Translations under genes and position numbers: made by a program
The notes under the pieces: model-generated
Told to the model about the DNA's origin: nothing
Seen by the model: the letters and a program-made list of their open reading frames with translations, nothing else
Databases searched by the model: none
NCBI GenBank assembly: GCA_016929875.1
Contig: JAFGHZ010000083.1
Span: 1-12,064, forward strand
Direction: 5' to 3'
Source: Dehalococcoidales bacterium
GTDB taxonomy: Bacteria; Chloroflexota; Dehalococcoidia; Dehalococcoidales; Fen-1064
DNA: 12,064 nt
Shown here: piece by piece, positions 5,558 to 12,064 of the stretch
How positions within the stretch are numbered: the first letter of the stretch is position 1
How the letters are laid out: every line of letters begins with the position of its first letter

Positions 5558-7195
5558 TCAATTCGTCAGCGGCAACTCAGGTTGTGCACCTTCCCTGAGG
5601 ATATCTTTAGCAGCGCCGATAAAGTCGCGGAATAGCGGGTGCGGTTGATTGGGACGGGAGCCGAACTCCGGGTGGAACTGGCAGGCCACCATCCATGGAT
5701 GGTCCACTACTTCACATATCTCGACCAGATTGCCGTCCGGCGAAAGTCCGCTTAAAACCAGTCCCTTTCCCTGCAAAGACTGCCGGAAATTATTATTGAA
5801 TTCATAGCGATGGCGGTGTCGCTCCTGTATCAACTCTTCTCCGTAAGCTCCACCCGCATGTGTCCCCTTCACCAGCTTACACGGGTAATTACCCAACCGC
5901 ATCGTATGCCCCATGCCGGCGATAGCCCTCTGATCGGACATCAGGTCGATGACCGGATACTCCGTCGCAGGGTCGAATTCGGTAGAATTGGGGTTGTCCG
6001 AATTGAATGCGTAACGGGCGAATTCGATTACCATCACCTGCATTCCCAGACACAGCCCCAGGTAAGGTATCTTATTGACTCTGGCATATCTCGCCGCCTG
6101 GACCATACCCTCGATGCCTCTGATACCGAAACCGCCCGGCACGATTATACCCTGGGCTGTTTTCAGGAGCGAATCGACTTCTTCGGGTTTTTTCAGGTTC
6201 TCGGACTGCACCCAGATAATATTCAAATCCCTGTTATGCTGAATTGCTGCGTGTTTCAGCGACTCCCTCACCGAGTAATAGGCGTCTTCCAGTTCTACAT
6301 ATTTGCCGACCAGTGCGATATTGACCGGCTCATGAGGTTCTTTGAGACGCGTGATTAAACTGCGCCACTCTTTCAGGTCGGTCTGCTTTACATCGAGGGC
6401 CAGTCTATCGATAATCAGTTGTCCCAGTTTCTTCTCCTCGAGCACCAGCGGCACTTCGTAAACCGTCGAAACTGTCGGCAAAGGAATGACCGCCTCTTTC
6501 TCGACATCGCAGAAGAGCGAGATTTTGTCTCTCAAGCTGTCCGGGATCGGGTAATCGCTGCGGCAGATAATCACATCCGGCTGGATACCTATCTTGCGTA
6601 ATTCATTGACACTGTGCTGAGTGGGTTTGGTCTTGAGCTCCTGGCTCGATTTGAGGTAAGGGAGCAGCGTCACGTGAATGTACAGGACATTATCGCGTCC
6701 GGCATCCTTTCTCATCTGACGGATTGCTTCCAGGAATGGTAACCCTTCGATGTCCCCCACCGTACCGCCGACCTCGATGAGAATAACGTCCGCTTTCGAT
6801 TTTTCCGCCAGCTTTTTGAAGCGGCTCTTGATTTCATTGGTAACATGGGGAACTACCTGTATCGTGCCGCCGAGAAAATCGCCGCGCCTTTCTTTGGAAA
6901 TTACGGAACTGTATATCTGCCCTGAGGTAACATTCGAGTCCTGGGTCAGATTGACATCGATAAATCTTTCGTAGTTCCCGAGGTCGAGGTCTGTCTCCGC
7001 ACCGTCCTGAGTGACAAATACTTCCCCATGCTGATAAGGGGACATCGTTCCGGGGTCGACATTCAAATAGGGGTCAAGTTTTTGAACGGAAACGCTTAGA
7101 CCGCGACTTTTGAGAATGGTGCCGATGGAAGCGACAGCGATGCCTTTACCTACCGAACTAACCACACCGCCTGTCACAAAGATATACTTTGACAT
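5558..7195 (-). CDS. pyrG: CTP synthase (glutamine-hydrolysing)
   Basis: PyrG makes CTP from UTP, ATP and glutamine. It has 545 residues, a normal length. The synthase domain begins with the family hallmark MSKYIFVTGGVVSSVGKG (P-loop around residues 8-18), then KLDPYLNVDPGTM and DLDLGNYERF. The C-terminal class I glutaminase domain has the oxyanion PGGFG stretch, the nucleophile C382 in GLCLGMQ, and the catalytic pair H508 and E510 in FHPEF. All key residues are present. The start was set at ATG 7195 because family members begin here; upstream in-frame codons (TTG 7228 and a GTG) would add a non-conserved extension. The ribosome binding site is weak (AGAGG, about 15 bases upstream). A TTGACA-containing promoter lies about 80 bases upstream. 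Confidence 0.98.
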   Translation of the reverse strand: MSKYIFVTGGVVSSVGKGIAVASIGTILKSRGLSVSVQKLDPYLNVDPGTMSPYQHGEVFVTQDGAETDLDLGNYERFIDVNLTQDSNVTSGQIYSSVISKERRGDFLGGTIQVVPHVTNEIKSRFKKLAEKSKADVILIEVGGTVGDIEGLPFLEAIRQMRKDAGRDNVLYIHVTLLPYLKSSQELKTKPTQHSVNELRKIGIQPDVIICRSDYPIPDSLRDKISLFCDVEKEAVIPLPTVSTVYEVPLVLEEKKLGQLIIDRLALDVKQTDLKEWRSLITRLKEPHEPVNIALVGKYVELEDAYYSVRESLKHAAIQHNRDLNIIWVQSENLKKPEEVDSLLKTAQGIIVPGGFGIRGIEGMVQAARYARVNKIPYLGLCLGMQVMVIEFARYAFNSDNPNSTEFDPATEYPVIDLMSDQRAIAGMGHTMRLGNYPCKLVKGTHAGGAYGEELIQERHRHRYEFNNNFRQSLQGKGLVLSGLSPDGNLVEICEVVDHPWMVACQFHPEFGSRPNQPHPLFRDFIGAAKDILREGAQPELPLTN

Positions 7196-7272
7196 CAGGG
7201 ATAACACAAACCTCTGGCTGAAATACAACGCGTACCGGATAAAAGGAAGGGTGAAAAATAATTACCGTATTA

Positions 7273-7302
7273 TTCGTAACATAAAAAAGGCGGGCTTGTC
7301 AA
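7273..7302 (-). promoter_or_regulatory. Candidate pyrG promoter
   Basis: A perfect TTGACA (7302-7297, minus strand) is followed after 18 bases by TACGAA (7278-7273), with TG one base upstream of it as in an extended -10. The -10 itself is only a half match. Upstream, bases about 7330-7350 are A-rich on this strand, like an UP element. CGGGC (7291-7295) and GCCCG (7310-7314) form an inverted repeat across the -35 and could be an operator or leader structure. Confidence 0.4.
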
Positions 7303-7388
7303 GGGTTTCGCCCGGGAGGTTCTGCTCGGTTTTGGTTATTTTTATTTGGTAGCTACTAAATCCGATGGGTCTAGGTAGAAGCTCCAGA

Positions 7389-7414
7389 AGAGGGAGGGCA
7401 TTCGCCCTCCCTCT
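7389..7414. repeat. Perfect 11-bp hairpin (GC-rich), first of a pair
   Basis: AGAGGGAGGGC (7389-7399) pairs without mismatch with GCCCTCCCTCT (7404-7414) around loop ATTC. It sits in the intergenic region between divergent pyrG and the surface-protein gene, where no terminator is needed, and lacks a T run. This fits an extragenic palindromic repeat rather than a terminator. Confidence 0.7.
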
Positions 7415-7423
7415 CGTGATTAT

Positions 7424-7446
7424 TCCCCGCCCTAGCAGGGCGGGGA
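7424..7446. repeat. Perfect 10-bp hairpin (GC-rich), second of a pair
   Basis: TCCCCGCCCT (7424-7433) pairs with AGGGCGGGGA (7437-7446) around a 3-base loop AGC, nine bases after the first hairpin. Downstream, TTGC/GCAA (7456-7459 with 7466-7469) gives a third small stem, inside the motif TTGAGCAAAGTCGAA (7462-7476). That motif resembles the CTGAGCGAAGTCGAAG-type sequence that, from memory, recurs in many environmental genomes. Together 7389-7480 look like one dispersed repeat unit. Confidence 0.65.
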
Positions 7447-7567
7447 TAAAGGGGCTTGCCCTTGAGCAAAGTCGAATGGGGTGGGTCATCGTGTAATATA
7501 ACCCTACGTAGTTACGATAAACCTCAACCAAACGCAAGTATTGCCGCCCTCAACTCCTCGGGAAATA

Positions 7568-7596
7568 TTGACAACAGAATCAAACGAGAATAAACT
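7568..7596 (+). promoter_or_regulatory. Upstream promoter (P2) of the surface-protein gene
   Basis: Perfect TTGACA (7568-7573), a 17-base spacer, and TAAACT (7591-7596), a four-of-six match to TATAAT. A start near 7603 would give a leader of about 100 bases. Confidence 0.45.
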
Positions 7597-7640
7597 ATTA
7601 CGAGTAAAAGAGATTCAGGCGATAGTATTCGTAACCCGAC

Positions 7641-7669
7641 CTGACAAAATTCCCCGTTTCTCATATAAT
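7641..7669 (+). promoter_or_regulatory. Proximal promoter (P1) of the surface-protein gene
   Basis: CTGACA (7641-7646), a 17-base spacer, and a perfect TATAAT (7664-7669). A start near 7676 would leave a leader of about 30 bases before the GTG at 7707, with AGGAGG at 7691-7696. Confidence 0.6.
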
Positions 7670-7706
7670 TGATATATGTCCGACCTCGGCAGGAGGTAGA
7701 TGACAA

Positions 7707-10700
7707 GTGAAATTATTGACCCGTCTGACAGCACTCGCGGTTGTCCTTTCGCTTTTTAGCGGGGTTTTGTCCGTCTTTGCCGCGCCAGCCCCGATAGTAG
7801 TCACAAATCCAGCTAGCGCAATCACCATCACCACCGCAACACTCAACGGCAACCTGCTGGATATGGGGACGGCAAGTACCGTAAATGTTTATTTTGAGTA
7901 CGGGACCGCAACTTCCTATGGACATGAAACATCTCCCCGACAAATAAAAACAACTGCGGGGACTTTCTCTGTAGATATTACGGGACTGGACCCGGCGACA
8001 ACTTACCACTTCCGGGCAATGGTTGACGACGGCTCTGCTGACACAGCTACGGGTGGTGATATTACATTTACTACTGCCACTCCACTTCCTCCCGATGTTA
8101 ATACTCTGTCAGCCACAAACGTGACGACCGCCACCGCCACATTAAACGGATTCTTAGAATCTTTAGGTAGCGCCCCATCAGTGGATGTGTATTTTGAGTA
8201 TGGAATAGGTACTTACAACCAAAAAACTTCTGCACAAACATTAACTGCTACAGGCGGGTTCACCGCCGATATTGCTGGATTAACAACAGGAGCGCTTTAT
8301 CAATTCCGCACAGTCGCTGACGGGGGAATCCATGGAATAACCAGCGGCCCTGATATGACATTCAGTACCGCAGTAGTAGCTCCTACGGTCAATACTATAT
8401 CAGCAACCAACATCACTATAAATAGTGTCACATTAATTGGAGAATTGGCATCTCTAGGTTCATCTTCATCTGTCTATGTATCTTTTGAATACGGCCTTAC
8501 AGCCGGCTACGGGCTTATAACAACTCAACTACTTAAAGACACTACCGGCACTTTCATTGCGAGCATTACAGGTCTTACTCCCGGCACAACTTACCACTTC
8601 GCAGCAACAGCAAATGGAGGAGCAAGCGGCATAGGAACAGGCGTGGATATGACCTTCACAACACTGACGGCAACAGCCCCATCAGTAACCACTTCACCCG
8701 CCACCGCTCTCACTAACGTTAATGCGACACTGGTCGGTAATTTAACATCATTAGGAACAGCCACTACAGTATACGTCGCTTTCGAATACGGACCGACAGC
8801 TGCCTACGGTACTACTACGTCATGGCACGTGATGACGGGCACCGGTACCTTTATGGCGAGCATCGACGGGCTGCTCCCCGCAACTACCTACCATTTCCGC
8901 GTGATTGCCGATGGCGGAGACCACGGTACGACTCTGAGTGGTGATGCCACCTTCACCACATTAACAACTGCACCTCCGATTGCCACGACTTCATCCGCGA
9001 CAAATATCACAAAAGGTTCGGCTACCTTGAACGGGAACCTGACCTCACTGGGCACCGCAGCTAGTGTTAACGTATATTTCGAATACGGGGTCACTACCGC
9101 CTATGGGAACACGACCCCAGTTCAGCCAAAAACCACGACGGGAGCATTTTCCGCAAACATATCCGGTTTAAGTCCCGGGGTAACCTATCACTTCAGAGTA
9201 ATAGCGGACGGAGGGGCCAGCGGTTCCTTTACTAGCCCCGACACGACATTTACAACCGGTACGAATCCTCCGATTGTTACTGCCTCCGATGCGACGAACG
9301 TAACCAGCACCAGCGTCACTCTGCATGGCAATCTGGTATCATTGGGGTCGGCAGATACCGTCAACGTATTTTTCGAGTACGGTACTGCTTCGGGAATTTA
9401 TGGTAGTGTTACGGTATCAAAACCGATGACCGGTCCCGGAGCATTTTCCGCGACCATTACAGGTCTATCCCCGAACATGGTCTACTATTTCCGGGCGAAA
9501 GCGGACGGCGGGGCACAGGGCATAGCCAACAGCAACGAGAAATTCTGCATGACCGCCGCGCCGGAAGAAGGCCAGACACCGGGAGAAGGACAACCGCCAG
9601 AAGAGGCGAACCTTCCGTTGGAATTCACCGGCCAGGACGGCTGGAAAACTACCGGCGCCATCGACCCCGACGGCTACATCCAGGGGAGAATTCAATGTTA
9701 TTCACCGGATGGGCTTGTCACGGCCGTCCTGCCGAACGGGACCCGCGCTTTAGACAGCAACGGACAGCCGATAAGTGAACTCAGTATAAGCCTGGAAAGT
9801 GCTCATCCCCAGTTACCCGACGGCACAAACATCCTCGGCTACGCACATAATTTCCAACCCAACGGTGCGTCCTTCAATCCGTCCATAACACTCAGCTGGA
9901 CGTACGACCCCGCCGATTTACCCGAAGGCGTCAATGAAGAAGACCTCCTGATTGCGTTCTGGGATGAAACCAACGGCAGATGGATCTTCCTGAGCGATGT
10001 CGTTATCGACACCGCTACTCACACTATAACTGCGTCGGTGAACCACTTTACGGTTTTTGCGGTTTTTTATCATAATCCGGCACGTTTGACATACAGCGCA
10101 ATGACAATTACGCCATCGGAAACAGATGTCGGACAGGACGTGACCATCAGCCTAACCGTCCACAACCTGGGGAATATGGCGGGTAATTACAGCCTGACTC
10201 TAAAAATAGACGATGTGGAAGAAGCGACAAAATCAGGGACCGTCGAACCGGGCGCAAGTCAGGAAGTGACTTTCCAGGTCGTCAGAGACACGGCAGGTAC
10301 TTATCAGGTGTCCCTCAACGGCTCATCCGGTTCGTTTATCATCACGGAGAATATAGTTGAAGTCAAGCCCGCGAGTTTCACGATTTCACAACTCTCGGTG
10401 ACACCGGCAACGGTAAGCGCCGGTACCCCCGTGACTGTATCGCTGACGGTCACCAATTCAGGAGAAACGGCCGGCAAATATTTCCTCCTGTTGAAAGTCA
10501 ACAATACGCTGGAAACGACAAAACAGCTGTCCTTGAATGCCGGCGAGAGCCAGCAAGTAAGTTTTGAAATAACAAAAAAGATTGCGGGCTCTTATGAGAT
10601 TAGCATCGGGTCGAACACCGCCGGGTTTGTAGTGGAAAGCAAGCCGCTGTTCAGTTCGCCGTTGTTCATCATCGGGATAATAGCTGCAGTTCTGATTGTT

Positions 10701-11087
10701 TTCTTCCTGTATCTTCTGATGAGAAAACCGAAGCTGGTGACCGTCTTCCATGACTCCGAAGTTCCGTACGGTACGACGGAAGAATATGAAGTGGCAATCA
10801 AAAAATACACCGAGGCAATTCAGGAAAACGCCGGCGAACCCTTTGTTTATCGTGACCGGGGCGTCATCCGCCTTAGAAAAGGCGATTATGTCGAAGCGCT
10901 TAAAGACCTTTCGTCGAGTATCTATATCTTCCCGCGAGACCCGAGGGGTTACTTCGAACGTGGTAATCTCTACAAATTGCTGCAGCAATACGAAAACGCC
11001 AGAAACGACTTCAATACGGTCGTCGAATTAAACGTCGACCCCTCTCTGTCTCAAAAAGCGAGGGATGCCCTGTCGGAATTACAATAG
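7707..11087 (+). CDS. Surface protein: FN3 x6, beta-sandwich, CARDB-like x2, TM helix, TPR tail
   Basis: A 1126-residue single-pass membrane protein. Residues 1-25 are a signal peptide, probably cut after VFA. Six FN3-like domains start near residues 30, 129, 226, 325, 423 and 521, each carrying VYFEYG-like and YHFR.(I/V)ADGG-like strands. A Glu/Pro/Gly linker (619-635) leads to a domain (641-788) with LPNGTRAL, DLPEGVNEEDL and SVNHFTVFAVF, like a beta-sandwich module common in archaeal and Chloroflexota surface proteins (ZU5-like; name uncertain). Two CARDB-like Ig domains follow (about 795-886 and 890-977). Residues 985-1005 form one membrane helix followed by Arg-Lys, so the C-terminus is cytoplasmic. 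Residues 1025-1126 hold about three TPRs. The GTG start follows AGGAGG by 10 bases. Function unknown; adhesion or envelope sensing and scaffolding would fit. Confidence 0.88.
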   Translation: MKLLTRLTALAVVLSLFSGVLSVFAAPAPIVVTNPASAITITTATLNGNLLDMGTASTVNVYFEYGTATSYGHETSPRQIKTTAGTFSVDITGLDPATTYHFRAMVDDGSADTATGGDITFTTATPLPPDVNTLSATNVTTATATLNGFLESLGSAPSVDVYFEYGIGTYNQKTSAQTLTATGGFTADIAGLTTGALYQFRTVADGGIHGITSGPDMTFSTAVVAPTVNTISATNITINSVTLIGELASLGSSSSVYVSFEYGLTAGYGLITTQLLKDTTGTFIASITGLTPGTTYHFAATANGGASGIGTGVDMTFTTLTATAPSVTTSPATALTNVNATLVGNLTSLGTATTVYVAFEYGPTAAYGTTTSWHVMTGTGTFMASIDGLLPATTYHFRVIADGGDHGTTLSGDATFTTLTTAPPIATTSSATNITKGSATLNGNLTSLGTAASVNVYFEYGVTTAYGNTTPVQPKTTTGAFSANISGLSPGVTYHFRVIADGGASGSFTSPDTTFTTGTNPPIVTASDATNVTSTSVTLHGNLVSLGSADTVNVFFEYGTASGIYGSVTVSKPMTGPGAFSATITGLSPNMVYYFRAKADGGAQGIANSNEKFCMTAAPEEGQTPGEGQPPEEANLPLEFTGQDGWKTTGAIDPDGYIQGRIQCYSPDGLVTAVLPNGTRALDSNGQPISELSISLESAHPQLPDGTNILGYAHNFQPNGASFNPSITLSWTYDPADLPEGVNEEDLLIAFWDETNGRWIFLSDVVIDTATHTITASVNHFTVFAVFYHNPARLTYSAMTITPSETDVGQDVTISLTVHNLGNMAGNYSLTLKIDDVEEATKSGTVEPGASQEVTFQVVRDTAGTYQVSLNGSSGSFIITENIVEVKPASFTISQLSVTPATVSAGTPVTVSLTVTNSGETAGKYFLLLKVNNTLETTKQLSLNAGESQQVSFEITKKIAGSYEISIGSNTAGFVVESKPLFSSPLFIIGIIAAVLIVFFLYLLMRKPKLVTVFHDSEVPYGTTEEYEVAIKKYTEAIQENAGEPFVYRDRGVIRLRKGDYVEALKDLSSSIYIFPRDPRGYFERGNLYKLLQQYENARNDFNTVVELNVDPSLSQKARDALSELQ

Positions 11088-11098
11088 CGGACCCGCCT

Positions 11099-12064
11099 TT
11101 AGCCCTTAGCGCAATCCTTACAGGCAGAATAGATATTGTTAAATAATTTCTCTATTTTATCGAGCGGTGTCGAAGCAAAAGCGATGCGTAGCAAGTTCTT
11201 TTCACCGTAACAGATTACCCCGGTGCTGTATTTCTTCAATAGCAAATCCCAGACCTGGTCCGCATTCGAATTCTTCAGTTGGACACACATGAAGTATCCC
11301 GAGTTGAACGGCAGAGCCTCGAAATATTCTTCATATTCTTTATGCGCCGCAATGACCTCTTTGAATTTCAAATACCGCCCCTTCATTTTCGCTCTATTGT
11401 TCTCTTTTTCTTTTTCATAGGTCGGAGACCGCAGGGCATTCAGGAACAATGACTGAGACAGATGGGGAGCATTGGAAATAGTGCCTCTGACGGCACCGGC
11501 TGTTTTGTCTTCCAGCGCTTTGTATAACTCGGCGCTACCGTTCTTTATACCGTAGGTTATAAACCCGACACGGAAACCCCAGACATATTCTTCCTTGGTA
11601 AGTCCGTCGGCTTTTATCGCCAGCAGGTTCTCGTGCGCATTAGCCAGTCGCGAGAACAACGACTCGGTAAATATACCCTCTTCGAAAACAAGCCCGAAAT
11701 ATGAATCGTCGAGCAGGACAACCAGTTTATTACCGGCTTCTGCAGATTCCGTCAGCGCCTCGACGATTTTCTTCTCCATATCTTTGGTAGGTGTATACCC
11801 GGAAGGATTATTCGGGAAGTTCAGCAACACGATTTTCTTCCCCATGGGTTTCGCAGTGACCGTTTTCCTGAACGAATCGATATCGAACAAGCCGTTTTTG
11901 AAAAAATTGAAGAACTTCAACCCGACACCATACCCGTTGGTGAATAACAGCTCGTAATTTTCCCAGAAGAGGTCGGCAATTATAACGCTATCCGTCGGCT
12001 CGATAAACATATAACCCACAATGTTCAGCCCGTGAGTAACGCCGCAGGTGACCACCGGCAAACC
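11099..12064 (-). CDS. PLP-dependent aminotransferase, class I/II (C-terminal part)
   Basis: The open frame runs off the window, so the N-terminus and true start are missing; at least 321 residues are visible. It is a fold-type I aminotransferase: THGL near the start of the visible part (cofactor-binding loop region), NFPNNPSG (Asn contacting the PLP ring), LLDDSYFG (Asp and Tyr at the pyridine ring), and the Schiff-base Lys in ADGLTKEE, coded at 11594-11596. That Lys is eight residues before Arg in WGFRVGF, the same spacing as in aspartate aminotransferase. LRIAFAS near the C-terminus holds the likely carboxylate-binding Arg. The transaminated amino acid cannot be told from this. The gene converges on the surface-protein gene, whose stop is 11 bases away; no terminator hairpin is evident there. 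The TTG at 12061-12059 is unlikely to be the real start. Confidence 0.88.
   Translation of the reverse strand, partial: GLPVVTCGVTHGLNIVGYMFIEPTDSVIIADLFWENYELLFTNGYGVGLKFFNFFKNGLFDIDSFRKTVTAKPMGKKIVLLNFPNNPSGYTPTKDMEKKIVEALTESAEAGNKLVVLLDDSYFGLVFEEGIFTESLFSRLANAHENLLAIKADGLTKEEYVWGFRVGFITYGIKNGSAELYKALEDKTAGAVRGTISNAPHLSQSLFLNALRSPTYEKEKENNRAKMKGRYLKFKEVIAAHKEYEEYFEALPFNSGYFMCVQLKNSNADQVWDLLLKKYSTGVICYGEKNLLRIAFASTPLDKIEKLFNNIYSACKDCAKG

Noticed and set aside
7196..7228. Longer pyrG starting at TTG 7228
   Set aside because: It would add 11 residues before the conserved MSKYIFVTGG start, with no ribosome binding site.
7312..7350. Plus-strand hairpin CCGGG...CTCGG followed by a T-rich tract, considered as an intrinsic terminator
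   Set aside because: The stem has only five pairs including a G-T wobble, and no plus-strand gene ends before it. The T-rich tract is better explained as the A-rich upstream part of the pyrG promoter on the other strand.

Overview
The window (12,064 bases, moderate GC) carries ordinary bacterial housekeeping genes together with some unusual secreted and fusion proteins. The style of the large surface protein (many FN3 domains of the VYFEYG / YHFRVIADGG type, then CARDB-like domains, one membrane helix and TPRs), together with the look of PyrG, Rho and UvrC, suggests the phylum Chloroflexota, probably class Dehalococcoidia. This is inferred from protein style; no marker gene was searched.

Layout: (1) Bases 1-170, minus strand: a tRNA transcription unit with a good sigma70-type promoter, a decayed CAT-anticodon tRNA copy lacking its 3' half, and then the 5' part of a second CAT tRNA that runs off the window. 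(2) Bases 190-1874, plus strand: two genes 44 bases apart, a rubrerythrin-like diiron domain fused to a hotdog acyl-CoA thioesterase, and a lipoprotein of the DUF2807/GIN adhesin-head type with seven regularly spaced SGAS motifs. (3) Bases 1894-7195, minus strand: pyrG, rho, uvrC in transcription order. Rho appears to have its own promoter 80 bases after pyrG and a long leader rich in stem-loops; its N-terminal linker is encoded by a 4 x 24-bp tandem repeat. A 20-base perfect palindromic hairpin lies between rho and uvrC. (4) Bases 7196-7706: a 511-base divergent intergenic region with a pyrG promoter, two tandem promoters for the next gene, and two very strong GC-rich hairpins that look like a dispersed repeat element. 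(5) Bases 7707-11087, plus strand: a 1126-residue surface protein with signal peptide, six FN3 domains, a beta-sandwich domain, two CARDB-like domains, one transmembrane helix and a cytoplasmic TPR tail. (6) Bases 11099-12064, minus strand: the C-terminal part of a class I/II PLP-dependent aminotransferase, convergent with the surface protein and cut by the window edge.

How the parts relate: pyrG (CTP synthesis), rho (transcription termination) and uvrC (excision repair) are informational or nucleotide genes on one strand, but rho probably has its own promoter. The two-gene plus-strand cluster may be a small stress or envelope operon; its function is not established. The most unusual items are the diiron-thioesterase fusion, which has one predicted metal ligand replaced by Gln, and the extracytoplasmic FN3/CARDB to cytoplasmic TPR protein. 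I found no CRISPR array, transposase, phage gene or recognisable defence system.
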